Source: DATKBT01 sp035546295 (GTDB taxonomy: Bacteria; Acidobacteriota; Thermoanaerobaculia; Multivoradales; Multivoraceae). From it: 64,000 nucleotides of DNA. Each line of letters opens with the position of its first letter. The stretch's first letter is position 1. This document shows, piece by piece, positions 44,688 through 58,461 of this stretch. The notes beneath the pieces are model-generated. The model ran no database searches. It was given only the letters and a program-made list of their open reading frames with translations, and had not been told where the DNA came from. The stretch lies in contig DATKBT010000070.1 in NCBI GenBank assembly GCA_035546295.1, positions 1 through 64,000 of the forward strand, in the 5' to 3' direction. Both the position numbers and the translations under genes were made by a program.

Positions 44688-45062
44688 ATGTCTGCCGATC
44701 CGCTCCCGCAACCCGCCGGCGCCGGGCTCGACCCCCGCGCGATCCGGCCGGTCACGATTCCGATCCTGATCTCCTCGCTGGCGAACCTGGTGGCTGGCGC
44801 TCTCTGGTTCTTCTCCTCGTGCTTCGGGTTCTTCGTCACCGCTCCGCTCCTGGTTCTCGCGACCTTCGAGCTGTGGACCTTCGTGCGAGCCACCCAGCTC
44901 CGCCCGCAGGAGCTCACGCGCCGCGTCACCGTGCTCGGAATCTGCGAGCTGGTGGCGGGGGTGTTCAACCTGGTCTCGCTGATCTGCGCTACCGTCGCCC
45001 TGCTCAACGTCGGCAAGGTCGGCCGCCGGCTCGGAGTCACCGGGCGCGGCGCGAGCCTGTGA
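44688..45062 (+). CDS. Small membrane protein of unknown function
   Basis: 124 residues with about three or four hydrophobic segments (ILISSLANLVAGALWFFSS, FFVTAPLLVLATFELW, ITVLGICELVAGVFNLV-like and LICATVALLNV). A motif-like repeat, LVAGALW and LVAGVFN, suggests an internal duplication of a two-helix unit. No family recognised. It overlaps the convergent CoA-transferase gene by 26 nt. Confidence 0.65.
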   Translation: MSADPLPQPAGAGLDPRAIRPVTIPILISSLANLVAGALWFFSSCFGFFVTAPLLVLATFELWTFVRATQLRPQELTRRVTVLGICELVAGVFNLVSLICATVALLNVGKVGRRLGVTGRGASL

Positions 45063-46305
45063 GCCAGAGATCCGCCGCCGCTCGTTCGAGCTCCGGCCGG
45101 TGATCGGGCGCGGCGATCGAGATCAGCCGCTCGACGCGCTCCTCCACGCTCGCCGCGCGCAGCCAGGCGACGCCGTACTCGGTGACCACCGCGTCGACGT
45201 CGGTGCGGGTCGCGGTCGCCACCGCGCCCCCGTCGAGCTGAGCGACGATCCGCGAAACCCTGCCACCCCCCGCCGTCGCCGGCAGCGTCACGATCGAGCG
45301 ACCGCCCGGCGACAGCGCGGCGCCGCGGAAGAAGTCGACCGACCCGCCGGTGCCGCTGACCTGGCGGCCGTCGACGACCTCGCCGTTCACCTGGCCGCGC
45401 AGGTCGACCTCGACCGCCGAGTTGATCGCCACCAGACCCTCCAGCCGGGCCAGCACCCGCACGTCGTGGGTGTACTCGACCGGTCGCAGCGACAGCTCCG
45501 GCGCCCGTTCGGCCCAAGCGTAGAGCCGGTCGCTGCCGAGCACGAAGCCGCTCACCACCCGGCCGCGATCGATCGACTTGCGCGAGCCGTCGATCGCCCC
45601 GTGCTCGATCAGATCGAGCACGCCGTCGCTGATCATCCCCGAGTGGCAGCCGAGGGCGCGCCGGTCGCGCAGCGCGCCGAGCACGGCGTCGGGAACTGCA
45701 CCGACCCCCATCTGCAGGCAGTCTCCATCCTCGATCAGCGACGCCGCGTGCTGCCCGATGCGCTGCGCCGTCGGGTCGTCGCGGCCGTCGATCACGGTCG
45801 TCGGCGTGACGGCCTCGATGGCGGCGTCGATCGCCGTGACCGGGAGGCTCGGCGCGCCGGCGACCCTCGGCATTGCCGGATCGATCTGCACGACCACGCG
45901 ACGCGCGCGCGGCAGGATCGCGGGGACGAAATCGACTCCCGGCCCGAGGCTGCACACGCCATCGGCATCCGGCGGCGTCGCCCGCAGCAACGCGAGGTCG
46001 AGCTCGAGCGCTGCCAGATGGTCCCACAGGCGCCGGTACTGCATCGGCACGAACCGCACCTCCCCCTCGACCGCATCGAGATCGGGGGTCCGGAAGAACA
46101 CCGTCAGGCGGCCGCCGGTGGCGCGCGGCGGAGGATCGTCGAAGCCGGGGAGACGCGTGGTGACCAGGTCGACCTCGCGCGTGCACTCGGGAATCCGGTC
46201 GAGCTCGTCGATCAGCGCGCGCGGCCAGGCGTGCTGCCCGGCGACGTAGACCCGGGCCCCGGGGCGCAGCAGCCCGGCCAGCCCGGCAGCGTCCAGCATC
46301 TCCAT
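45037..46305 (-). CDS. Acetyl-CoA hydrolase / CoA-transferase family protein
   Basis: 422 residues of the family containing 4-hydroxybutyrate CoA-transferase and acetyl-CoA hydrolase. The N-domain has RVYVAGQHAWP, the middle has GDCLQMGVGAVPDAVL and CHSGMISDGVLDL, and INSAVEVDLRGQVNGE contains the expected catalytic Glu. The C-terminus has the usual ATRTDVDAVVTEYGVAWLR. It moves CoA between short carboxylic acids. It is divergent from a class V aminotransferase gene. The acid pair is unknown. Confidence 0.9.
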   Translation of the reverse strand: MEMLDAAGLAGLLRPGARVYVAGQHAWPRALIDELDRIPECTREVDLVTTRLPGFDDPPPRATGGRLTVFFRTPDLDAVEGEVRFVPMQYRRLWDHLAALELDLALLRATPPDADGVCSLGPGVDFVPAILPRARRVVVQIDPAMPRVAGAPSLPVTAIDAAIEAVTPTTVIDGRDDPTAQRIGQHAASLIEDGDCLQMGVGAVPDAVLGALRDRRALGCHSGMISDGVLDLIEHGAIDGSRKSIDRGRVVSGFVLGSDRLYAWAERAPELSLRPVEYTHDVRVLARLEGLVAINSAVEVDLRGQVNGEVVDGRQVSGTGGSVDFFRGAALSPGGRSIVTLPATAGGGRVSRIVAQLDGGAVATATRTDVDAVVTEYGVAWLRAASVEERVERLISIAAPDHRPELERAAADLWLTGSRRAR

Positions 46306-46408
46306 GGGCCGCTGATGGTAGCGCCCGAGCCCACGACGAGGGAGCGCCCTGAAGACCTCCAGCGTGCCGACGACGCACGGACCCGACGTGCGGATAGGGT
46401 AGGCGGCG

Positions 46409-47587
46409 ATGCTGAGCTGCCAGCGCGCCCGCTTCCAGCTCCCCGAGGGGGCCCACTACCTGAACTGCGCCTACATGGCGCCGCTGGCTCGTGAGGTCGA
46501 GGCGGCCGGGATCGCGGGGATCGCCCGGCGCCGCAATCCCGCCGACATCCCGGCCTCGTCGTTCTTCGACGAAGCCGACCGGGCGCGCGTGCTGTTCGCT
46601 CGGCTGATCGACTCTCCCGATCCGCGCCGCGTCGCCATCCTCGGCTCGGTTTCTTACGGCATCGCCTCGGTCGCCTCCAACGTGCGCCTCGACGCCGCGA
46701 GCAACGTGGTGGTCCCCGGCGAGCAGTTTCCCAGCAACTATTACGCGTGGTCGAGACGCTGCGCGGAGACCGGCGCCAGCCTGCGGGTCGTTGCGGCGCC
46801 GGCGGCGTGCGCGGGGCGCGGCGCCGCCTGGAACCACCGCGTGCTCGAGGCGATCGACGCACGCACCGCAGTGGTCGCACTGGGCAACGTCCACTGGTCG
46901 GACGGAACGCTGTTCGATCTTCATGCGATCCGCCGGCGCAGCCGCGAAGTCGGCGCGCTGCTGGTCGTCGACGGCACGCAGTCGGTGGGCGCCCTGCCGC
47001 TCTCGGTGCGCGAGCTCGAGCCCGACGCGCTGATCTGCGCCGGTTACAAGACCCTGTTCGGCCCCTACTCGGTCGCTCTCGGCTACTTCGGCGAAGCTCT
47101 GCTCCAAGGCAGGCCGCTCGAGGACAACTGGATCACCCGGCGCGACAGCGACGACTTCGCCGGCCTGGTCTCCTACCGCGACGAGTACCGCGAAGGCGCC
47201 ATCCGCTACGACGCCGGCGAGCACAGCAGCGAGATCCTGCTGCCGATGATGACGAGCGCGCTCGAGATGGTGCTCGAATGGCGGCCCGAGCGAGTCCAGG
47301 ACTACTGCCGGAGCGTGACCGCAGAGCCGCTCGAGCGAGCGCGCGAGCTCGGCTACTGGGTCGAGGACGAGGATCGTCGAATCGCCAACCTGTTCGGGCT
47401 GCGTCCCCCCCAGGGCGTCTCGCTCGACCGTCTGCGCGACGAGCTGGCGAGGCGGCAGGTCTCGGTGTCGGTGCGCGGCAGCGCCATCCGCGTCTCCCCC
47501 CACGTCTACAACGCGGCCGAGGATCTCGAGGCGCTGGTGGCGGCGCTCGAGGCGACGGCCTCCGAGCGCGCCGCGAGCAACGCCTAG
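46409..47587 (+). CDS. Class V aminotransferase / cysteine-desulfurase-like PLP enzyme
   Basis: 392 residues. The PLP lysine is Lys214 in CAGYKTLFGPYS, preceded by the PLP-nitrogen Asp in LLVVDGTQSVGALPL and the HWSDGT segment. QFPSNYYAW replaces the usual NxxxW region. The sequence is of the kynureninase/isopenicillin-epimerase-like branch and lacks a clear catalytic Cys loop, so a desulfurase is unlikely. The substrate is unknown. Start ATG 46409; the gene stands alone, converging on the beta-propeller gene. Confidence 0.87.
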   Translation: MLSCQRARFQLPEGAHYLNCAYMAPLAREVEAAGIAGIARRRNPADIPASSFFDEADRARVLFARLIDSPDPRRVAILGSVSYGIASVASNVRLDAASNVVVPGEQFPSNYYAWSRRCAETGASLRVVAAPAACAGRGAAWNHRVLEAIDARTAVVALGNVHWSDGTLFDLHAIRRRSREVGALLVVDGTQSVGALPLSVRELEPDALICAGYKTLFGPYSVALGYFGEALLQGRPLEDNWITRRDSDDFAGLVSYRDEYREGAIRYDAGEHSSEILLPMMTSALEMVLEWRPERVQDYCRSVTAEPLERARELGYWVEDEDRRIANLFGLRPPQGVSLDRLRDELARRQVSVSVRGSAIRVSPHVYNAAEDLEALVAALEATASERAASNA

Positions 47588-47642
47588 CGGAGAGCGAGAT
47601 CTTCCCGCGATCCGATCGAGGCCAGGCTGTCCACGAAGGCGA

Positions 47643-48752
47643 TCATCCGCGCTCGGGTCTCCAGCGCGCCAGCCGCCCCTCCGGCCCCGCCAGGATCGCG
47701 TCGCCCATCGGCGTCCATGCCACGCTCCACCAGCTCCGCTGGTCGATGCCGATCCAGGTCGCGCCGGCGTCCGGCGAGTAGCCGGCGCCTCCGGGACCCA
47801 CCGCGAGCAGCTCTGCTCCCTCGCCGCCGCCGCGCGCCGCCCCTGCGTAGATCGCGCCCGCGAACCCGGGTTCGCCCTTCGTCGGCGTCCAGCTCCGCCC
47901 GCCGTCGCCGCTGCACGCGACCCGCCCGCCGCGGCTCTCGGCATCCGCGATGTCGCCGCCGAAGGCGTAGAGCCCGCCGGCGTCGTCGCGCGCCAACGAG
48001 AGGATGCCGGCCGCCTCCCCGCCAGCCGAGATCGGCGTCTCGAAGACCGCCCAGCTCGTGCCGTAGTCCTCCGTGGCCAGCACCCGGGCCACGCCGGCGG
48101 CGCCGGTGCCGATCCAGGCACGACCCGCATCGCCCGTGATCAGGCAGGTGCCGCTCGCCGCGAATCCGCCCTCGCCGTCGAGCGCCGGCGGCCCGAACGG
48201 CCCGGCGTGCCAGGTCACCCCGTCCCGGGTGACGGCCAGCAGGAGCCGGTTCCCGACGGAGTCGCTGAACGCGATGCCCCGGCCATCCCTCCAGAAGTCG
48301 AAGCAGTCGTAGAACGCCTCGGGCTCCGGGTTGCGCCAGCGCTCGATCCAGGTGGCGCCGCCGTCGGCGGTCGCGAGGATCCGCGACTGCTCGCCGGGAC
48401 CGGCCGCAAGCGCAAAGGCGCGCTCGGCGCCGAACGCCTCGATGTCGCGCAGCTCGAGTTCCGCCGCGCCCTCGACCGGCAGCAGCCGCCAGCTCGCGCC
48501 GCCGTCGACGGAGCGCACGACGGTGCCGCCGATCCCGCTCGCCCACAGCACCACGCCGTCACCCGCATCGATCGCCTGCAGCCGCTCCTGGGTGCCCGAG
48601 GCGAGATCGACCAGCGATCCGGACCGCAAAGGCGACGGCGTCTCTCCGCCCGGAGGGCCTTGCCGATCGCCGGACGAGCAGCCGGAAGCGAGCGCGAGCA
48701 TCGCGAGCGCCACCGACGCCGCCCGCCGACAGTCGCGCATCCGGCGTGTCAC
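47643..48752 (-). CDS. BNR/YCF48-like beta-propeller lipoprotein
   Basis: 369 residues with a lipobox (LALASGCSSG) near residue 25. The mature protein has repeated Asp-box-like units of the sialidase/photosystem-stability-factor type: SVDGGASWRLL, ATADGGATWIERW, TEDYGTSWAVF, SGDGGRSWTPT and SPDAGATWIGI, one per propeller blade. Such folds are scaffolds for binding or for enzymes; no sialidase FRIP arginine is seen, so enzyme activity is doubtful. GTG 48752 or ATG 48740 may be the start. Confidence 0.85.
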   Translation of the reverse strand: MTRRMRDCRRAASVALAMLALASGCSSGDRQGPPGGETPSPLRSGSLVDLASGTQERLQAIDAGDGVVLWASGIGGTVVRSVDGGASWRLLPVEGAAELELRDIEAFGAERAFALAAGPGEQSRILATADGGATWIERWRNPEPEAFYDCFDFWRDGRGIAFSDSVGNRLLLAVTRDGVTWHAGPFGPPALDGEGGFAASGTCLITGDAGRAWIGTGAAGVARVLATEDYGTSWAVFETPISAGGEAAGILSLARDDAGGLYAFGGDIADAESRGGRVACSGDGGRSWTPTKGEPGFAGAIYAGAARGGGEGAELLAVGPGGAGYSPDAGATWIGIDQRSWWSVAWTPMGDAILAGPEGRLARWRPERG

Positions 48753-48774
48753 ACCGCTCCCGCGAGCCTTCCGG

Positions 48775-49557
48775 TCACGCCAGCTCCCCCGACTCGACGC
48801 GCTGCTTGAGACGGCGCATCCCGCCGAGCCAACGGTCGTAGTCGGCGGTCTTGCGTCGCATGTACTCGAGCACCTGAGGGTGCGGGAGCACCAGGAAGCG
48901 CTCCTCGGCGAGCGCCTCGACCACCGCGTCGGCGACCTCGTCGGGCTCGATCATGCCGTCGACGCCAGCGACCCCGCCCTCGCGGGTGTGAGCCGTCATC
49001 GCGGTGCGCACCGCCTGCGGGCAGAGCACCGAGACCTTGATCCCCTCCTCGCCGTGGGCGATCGCCAGCCACTCGGCGAGCGCCACCGCCGCGTGCTTGG
49101 TGACCGCGTACGGAGCGGAGCCGATCTGGGTCAGCAGGCCGGCCGCCGAGGCGGTGTTGAGAAGGTAGCCGCCGCCGCGTTTCGCCATTCTCGGCACCGC
49201 CCACCGCGCCGCGTAGATGTGGGCCATCACGTTGATCTCCCAGATCCGCTGCCACTCGGCGTTGGCGACTTCGGCCCCGCCGTAGATCCCGATGCCGGCG
49301 TTCGACACCACGAGGTCGATCGGACCGAAGCGCTCCTCGGTCCCCTCGAGAGTCGCCACCAGCGCCGCCTCGTCGGTGACGTCGCAAACCGCGCCCCACG
49401 CGGACTCGCCGAGAGCCGAGGCGGTCTCGAGCACCTGCTCGTCGCGGTCGACGATGCCGATCCCGCGTGCGCCCTCGCGCAGGAACCGCTCGGCGAGCGC
49501 CTTGCCGATTCCGCCGGCGGCACCCGTGATCCACACCACCTTGTCCTGTAGCTGCAT
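48775..49557 (-). CDS. Short-chain dehydrogenase/reductase
   Basis: 260 residues. The cofactor motif TGAAGGIG is at 11-18, NAGIG at 86-90, and the catalytic set is Ser137, Tyr150 and Lys154. An acidic residue after the second strand (IVDRDEQ) favours NAD over NADP. ATG 49557 has GGAGGG 5-6 nt upstream, better than the in-frame GTG 49569. It is followed by the propeller lipoprotein gene after 22 nt. Substrate unknown. Confidence 0.93.
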   Translation of the reverse strand: MQLQDKVVWITGAAGGIGKALAERFLREGARGIGIVDRDEQVLETASALGESAWGAVCDVTDEAALVATLEGTEERFGPIDLVVSNAGIGIYGGAEVANAEWQRIWEINVMAHIYAARWAVPRMAKRGGGYLLNTASAAGLLTQIGSAPYAVTKHAAVALAEWLAIAHGEEGIKVSVLCPQAVRTAMTAHTREGGVAGVDGMIEPDEVADAVVEALAEERFLVLPHPQVLEYMRRKTADYDRWLGGMRRLKQRVESGELA

Positions 49558-49609
49558 CGATCCCTCCACGAGCCCGGTCGTCGCCGAGCGGTCGTTGCGA
49601 CTCCCCCCC

Positions 49610-50200
49610 TCAGCCGAACCGGGGGAGGAAGCGGGGCACTCGCCGACAGTACTCGACGTAGGCCTCGCCGAAGCGCTCCCGCAGCTCGCGTTCCTCCCAG
49701 TGCACGATCAAACGGATCGCGGGCCAGGCGAGCAGCGCCAGCATCCAGACCGCGAGGTAGTTGGTCATCAGCGCGAAGCCGACGAGCCCGATGATGAACG
49801 TCAGGTAGCGCGGGTTGCGGGTGCGCGCGTAGATGCCGTCGGTCAGGAGCACAGGACCCGGCGCGTCCGGGTCGATCTCGGGAACGCCGACCAGCACCCT
49901 CCAGCGCAGCTTGCGGCGGGTCCGGGTCTCGAGGACGGCAGCGCCGAGGTACAGCCCTCCCCCGATCGCGGCGAGCCAGGGGCTCCACGGACCGCGAACC
50001 GACAGCAGCGGCTCCCGCAGCACGAACAGCAGCACGACGGTTGCCAGGTAGCCGGCGGCCATCACCGAGAAGGTGAAGGCCTTCCCTCGCCTGCGCCAGT
50101 GCGCGGAGAAGGGGTGGATCGCAAACCAGTAGAGCAGCGACGGAGGCACCGCCAGCACCAGCAGGAGCGCGACCCAGTAGCGGATGTCTTCGACCGTCAT
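49610..50200 (-). CDS. Isoprenylcysteine methyltransferase-like integral membrane protein
   Basis: 196 residues with about four membrane segments. The C-terminal SAM-binding region of the ICMT/PEMT-like families is visible: LLTDGIYARTRNPRYLTF, NYLAVWML, and EERELRERFGEAYVEYCRRVPRFLP. Bacterial members methylate membrane-associated substrates; a phospholipid or small-lipid acceptor is possible. It follows the lpd gene on the same strand after a 45-nt gap. Confidence 0.87.
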   Translation of the reverse strand: MTVEDIRYWVALLLVLAVPPSLLYWFAIHPFSAHWRRRGKAFTFSVMAAGYLATVVLLFVLREPLLSVRGPWSPWLAAIGGGLYLGAAVLETRTRRKLRWRVLVGVPEIDPDAPGPVLLTDGIYARTRNPRYLTFIIGLVGFALMTNYLAVWMLALLAWPAIRLIVHWEERELRERFGEAYVEYCRRVPRFLPRFG

Positions 50201-50245
50201 CTCTACGCCGGCCCTAGGAGCCCTGCGCGACTTCCGCGGCCGGGA

Positions 50246-52149
<1,904 letters not shown>

Positions 52150-52153
<4 letters not shown>

Positions 52154-53625
52154 AACAACAGCCTCCGCAGATCGGAGAGCAGCCCCGCGAGGTGGGTCGT
52201 GAAGCGCACCGCCATCGCGCCGTCGACGACCCGGTGGTCGTACGCCACCGAGAACGGCAGGATCAGCCGAGGCACGAACTCGCTGCCGTTCCACACCGGC
52301 CGCCACTGGTTGCGGGCCACGCCCATGATCGCCACCTCGGGCGCGTTGATGATCGGGGTGAAGCCGGTGCCGCCGATGCCGCCGAGGCTCGAGATCGTGA
52401 AGGAGGCGCCCTGCCAGTCCTCGGGGCGCAGCTTGTTGTCGCGAGCCCGAGCGCTCACCTCCCCGAGCTCTCCGGCGAGCTCGTAGATCCCCTTCTGGTC
52501 GACATTGCGCACCACCGGGACCACCAATCCGTTCGGCGTGTCGACGGCGATGCCGAGGTGGACGTACTTCTTGACGATCAGGCGATCGCCGTCGGGGTGC
52601 AGCGACGAGTTGAGGTCCGGGAACTCGCGCAGCGCCCCGGCCGCCGCCTTCATCAGAAACGCGAGCGGAGTGAGCTTGACCCCTTTGCGCTCGGCCGCGG
52701 CCTTCTGCGCCGTGCGGAACTCCTCGAGCTCGGTGATGTCGGCCTCGTCGAACTGGGTGACCCGCGGAACGTGGAGCCAGGAGCGGTGGAGGTTCTGGGC
52801 CGACTTGATCCGGATGCGCGAGAGCTTCGCCTCCTCGACCGTCCCGAACTTGGAGAAGTCGATCTCGGGCATCGCGGGCAAAGTGAACCCAGTGAAGCCG
52901 CCTTCCGGCGCCCCGGCCGGAGCCACCAGCGCCCGCTTGACGAATTCCTGCACGTCCTCCTTGAGGATCCGGCCCTTGGCGCCGCTGCCCGCGATCCGGG
53001 CCAGGTCGACGCCGAGCTCGCGCGCGAAGCGGCGGATCGAGGGGCTGGCGTGCGGAGGCGCCGCGCTGGGATCGCTTGCTGCGTCGCGGCTGGGCGAAGG
53101 GCGTGGAGCGGCAGCGGCAGGAGGAGTGGGCTCGGTCTTCTCGGCGGTCTTCTCGGCGGTCTTCTCGGCGGGCTTCTGGGCGGGCTTCTCGGCGGACTCC
53201 TCGGCGGCTTCCTCGTCGGCCTCGTCGTCAGGCTGCTCGCCCGAAGGCGCCTTCTCGGCGGTGTCCTCGCTGTCGTCCGGCTCCTCCTGCTCCTGCTCTT
53301 GCTCCTGCTCTTGCTCCTGCCCTTGCTCGCGCCCGGTCGGACCTCCGGCTTCGTCCTCGGCCTCTCCCTCGGTGGCGTCCTCGTCACTCACCTCCACCTC
53401 GACGATCACGTCCCCTTCGCCGACCTTGTCCCCGACCTTCACCGAGAGCGAGCGCACCACGCCGGCCACGGTCGACGGCACCTCCATCGACGCCTTGTCG
53501 CTCTCGAGGGTGATCAGCGGATCGTCGACCCCGACCCGATCTCCCTCCGAAACGATGATCTCGACCACGTCGACCTCGTCGAAGTCGCCGATATCGGGCA
53601 CCTTGACCTGCTCGAGCTTCCCCAA
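52150..53625 (-). CDS. aceF: Dihydrolipoamide acetyltransferase (PDH E2)
   Basis: 491 residues: one lipoyl domain (Lys44 in ESDKASME), a long Gln/Glu/Ala/Lys linker with two tandem-repeat tracts, a peripheral-subunit-binding domain (SPSIRRFARELGVDLARI with GSGAKGRILKEDV), and the acetyltransferase core. The catalytic His464 and Asp468 lie in YDHRVVDGA. It transfers acetyl from lipoyl to CoA. TTG 53625 with GAGGAGGGG upstream is the start. It is coupled to lpd by GTGA, while aceE lies about 1.6 kb away behind an oppositely oriented gene. Confidence 0.95.
53135..53206. repeat. 12-bp tandem repeat, about 6 units, in the aceF linker
   Basis: Six abutting 12-bp units of type GTCTTCTCGGCG. On the minus strand they encode repeats like A-E-K-T and A-E-K-P in the linker between lipoyl and binding domains. 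Confidence 0.85.
53284..53325. repeat. 6-bp tandem repeat, 7 units, in the aceF linker
   Basis: Seven units of CTCCTG, CTCTTG or CCCTTG, read on the minus strand as Gln-Glu pairs. This is the second repeat tract in the same linker. Confidence 0.85.
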
Positions 53626-53951
53626 CGATCACCCCTCCTCGTTGTCGCCACGGCGGTCCGACGCCGCCGGATTCCCGATCGATGCGACCCGGGGCTGCAA
53701 GGCTACCCCACCGCGCGTCCGGCCGGGCCGGCCGCCGACGCCTCTGCCGACGCCTCTGCCGATGCGCGTGCCGGCGGCGGTCGCGCGGGCGCGGATCCGC
53801 CGGGTCGCTCCCGGCGGCAGCTCGCCGACGTGGGAGGGCTCGCAGTCGGGGCGGCGCGACGTGCGGCCTGCGCCCTGATTCGCCTGACTTCGGAGGAGAC
53901 CGACGGCGGGTCTGATACCTTGGCCCGCCTCCACATTCGCCGAGGAGCGCC
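53626..53951. other. 326-bp divergent region between aceF and the LLM gene, with a 12-bp repeat
   Basis: It must hold the promoters of aceF-lpd (leftward) and of the luciferase-like gene (rightward). GCCGACGCCTCT is repeated in tandem at 53734-53757 and a third, diverged unit follows to 53769. No gene is supported; a -10-like TGATACCT lies near 53915. Confidence 0.45.
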
Positions 53952-55178
53952 ATGAAGTTCGGGATCTTCTACGAGCACCAGCTCCCCCGCCCGTGGGGAC
54001 CGGACAGCGAGCGCCAGCTCCTCCAGGACTCCCTCGACCAGATCGAGCTCGCCGACCGCCTCGGCTACGACTACGCGTGGGAGGTCGAGCACCACTTCCT
54101 CGAGGAGTACTCGCACTCCTCCGCGCCCGAGGTCTTCCTCGGAGCGGCGAGCCAACGCACCAAGGACATCCGCCTCGGCCACGGCATCGTCCAGCTCACC
54201 ACCAACCATCCGGCGAGGGTCGCCGAGCGGGTGTCGACGCTCGACCTGGTCTCCAACGGCCGCGTCGAGCTCGGTCTCGGGGAAGGGTCGAGCGTCACCG
54301 AGCTCCACCCCTTCGCCGTCAAGTTCCGCGACAAGCGGATCGTCTGGGAGGAGGCGGTGCGCGCCTGCCTCCCCATGTTCTGGGAGGAGGGCTGGGAGTA
54401 CCACGGCCATTACTTCGATTTCCCGCTGCGCAACGTGATCCCCAAGCCGGTGCAGAAGCCGCACCCGCCGCTGTGGATCGCCTGCTCCCAGCTCGACACG
54501 ATCAAGTACGCCGCCTACCGCGGGATGGGCGCGCTGTGCTTCAAGTTCGTCGATCTGCAGGCGGCGCGGGCGTGGGTCAACGCCTACTACAACACCTTCG
54601 TCGCGGGTCCGGAGAAACTCTGCGACTACCGCACCAACCCCAACATCGCAGTGGTCGCCGGCTTCATGTGCTGCGACAGCGACGAGGAAGCGCAGGAGAA
54701 GTCCGACGGCTGGACCTTCTTCCAGTTCGCGCTCCAGCTCTACAACAAGGAGGGTCCGTTCGAGCCCGGCGCCAACGACTTCTGGAAGCGCTACCAGGAG
54801 TGGAAGCGTTCGCCGGAGGGCGAGCGCCGCACCGAGAACGAGCTGATCGGATCGCCGCGCACCATCCGCGAGCGCCTGCTCGAGCTCGAGCGCGGCCACG
54901 TCGACCAGGTGATCCTGCTCAACCAGGCGGGTAAGAACACCCATGAGGACATCTGCGCGAGCCTCGAGCTCTTCGCCCGCGAGGTGATGCCCGAGTTCCA
55001 GGCGCGCGAGACCGAGCACCAGGAGTGGAAGCGGAGTGTGCTCGCCGGCGAGACCGAGCTCGAGGAGATCGACACCGAGCCTTACAACGTGACGTCACGG
55101 CTCAAGCCGACCAAGCCGCCGTCGGAGGAGGCGCTCGAGGCGGCAAAGGCGTGGCGGAGCGACGGGGGGGCGGTGTAG
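53952..55178 (+). CDS. Luciferase-like flavin-dependent monooxygenase
   Basis: 408 residues of the bacterial-luciferase (LLM) TIM-barrel class. Recognisable segments are MKFGIFYEHQLPRPW, DYAWEVEHHFLEEYSHSSAP, IRLGHGIVQLTTNHP, DLVSNGRVELGLGEGSS and PLWIACSQ. These enzymes use FMNH2 and oxygen, or F420 in relatives. GGAG lies 6 nt before the ATG. It is on the opposite strand to, and sits between, aceE and aceF. The substrate is unknown. Confidence 0.92.
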   Translation: MKFGIFYEHQLPRPWGPDSERQLLQDSLDQIELADRLGYDYAWEVEHHFLEEYSHSSAPEVFLGAASQRTKDIRLGHGIVQLTTNHPARVAERVSTLDLVSNGRVELGLGEGSSVTELHPFAVKFRDKRIVWEEAVRACLPMFWEEGWEYHGHYFDFPLRNVIPKPVQKPHPPLWIACSQLDTIKYAAYRGMGALCFKFVDLQAARAWVNAYYNTFVAGPEKLCDYRTNPNIAVVAGFMCCDSDEEAQEKSDGWTFFQFALQLYNKEGPFEPGANDFWKRYQEWKRSPEGERRTENELIGSPRTIRERLLELERGHVDQVILLNQAGKNTHEDICASLELFAREVMPEFQARETEHQEWKRSVLAGETELEEIDTEPYNVTSRLKPTKPPSEEALEAAKAWRSDGGAV

Positions 55179-55221
55179 CCCGGATCGGACGCGTGAGCTC
55201 GAGCTCGCGGCCTCCCGCGCC

Positions 55222-57930
<2,709 letters not shown>

Positions 57931-58116
57931 TCATCTCTCCTGAGGGGGGGCGCCCCATGACATCGACGCAGAAAGACGATCCTACAAGGCCCGGCCCTGC
58001 AGCATGCCCGCGCGCCCGTTTCCATCCGCCGACACGCAGCCCGGCCACGAGAAACGTCCCGCGAAGCGCCGATGAATCCAAGCTCCGCACGCGACGGCGG
58101 CACGCAGCCCGTGCCG

Positions 58117-58461
58117 CTACCGGACGAATCCAGTGACGTCGCGCGGAGGCGAGAAGACGTCGAGAACGCGGCTCTCGGCGATCGCGCGCGCCGAGTGAGC
58201 GACGTCGGCCGGCACCACCAGCACGTCCCCCGGGCGCAGCCGGTGGGCGACGCCGTCGAGGACGAGCTCGAGCTCCCCCTCGAGCACGTTGACCACCTGC
58301 TCCTGCGGATGCCGGTGCTCGGGCACCACCGCGCCCTGCTCGATCCGCCAGTAAGCGTGGGTCATCGTCGCGCTGTGCACGAAGCGGCCGTGACACCCCT
58401 TCATCGGCTCGTGCTCGTCCAGCGACTCGATCCGGATCCGCCCGCTCGTCTCGCTGCTCAT
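58117..58461 (-). CDS. Small cupin-domain protein
   Basis: 114 residues. The cupin motifs are PEHRHPQEQVVNVLEGEL (His49, His51, Glu54) and PGDVLVVPADVAHSARA (His89), enough for a metal site. Its ATG overlaps the stop of the upstream amidohydrolase as ATGA, so it is made with that enzyme. Single-cupin proteins of this kind are often isomerases, dioxygenases or sugar-binding proteins; the function is unknown. Confidence 0.88.
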   Translation of the reverse strand: MSSETSGRIRIESLDEHEPMKGCHGRFVHSATMTHAYWRIEQGAVVPEHRHPQEQVVNVLEGELELVLDGVAHRLRPGDVLVVPADVAHSARAIAESRVLDVFSPPRDVTGFVR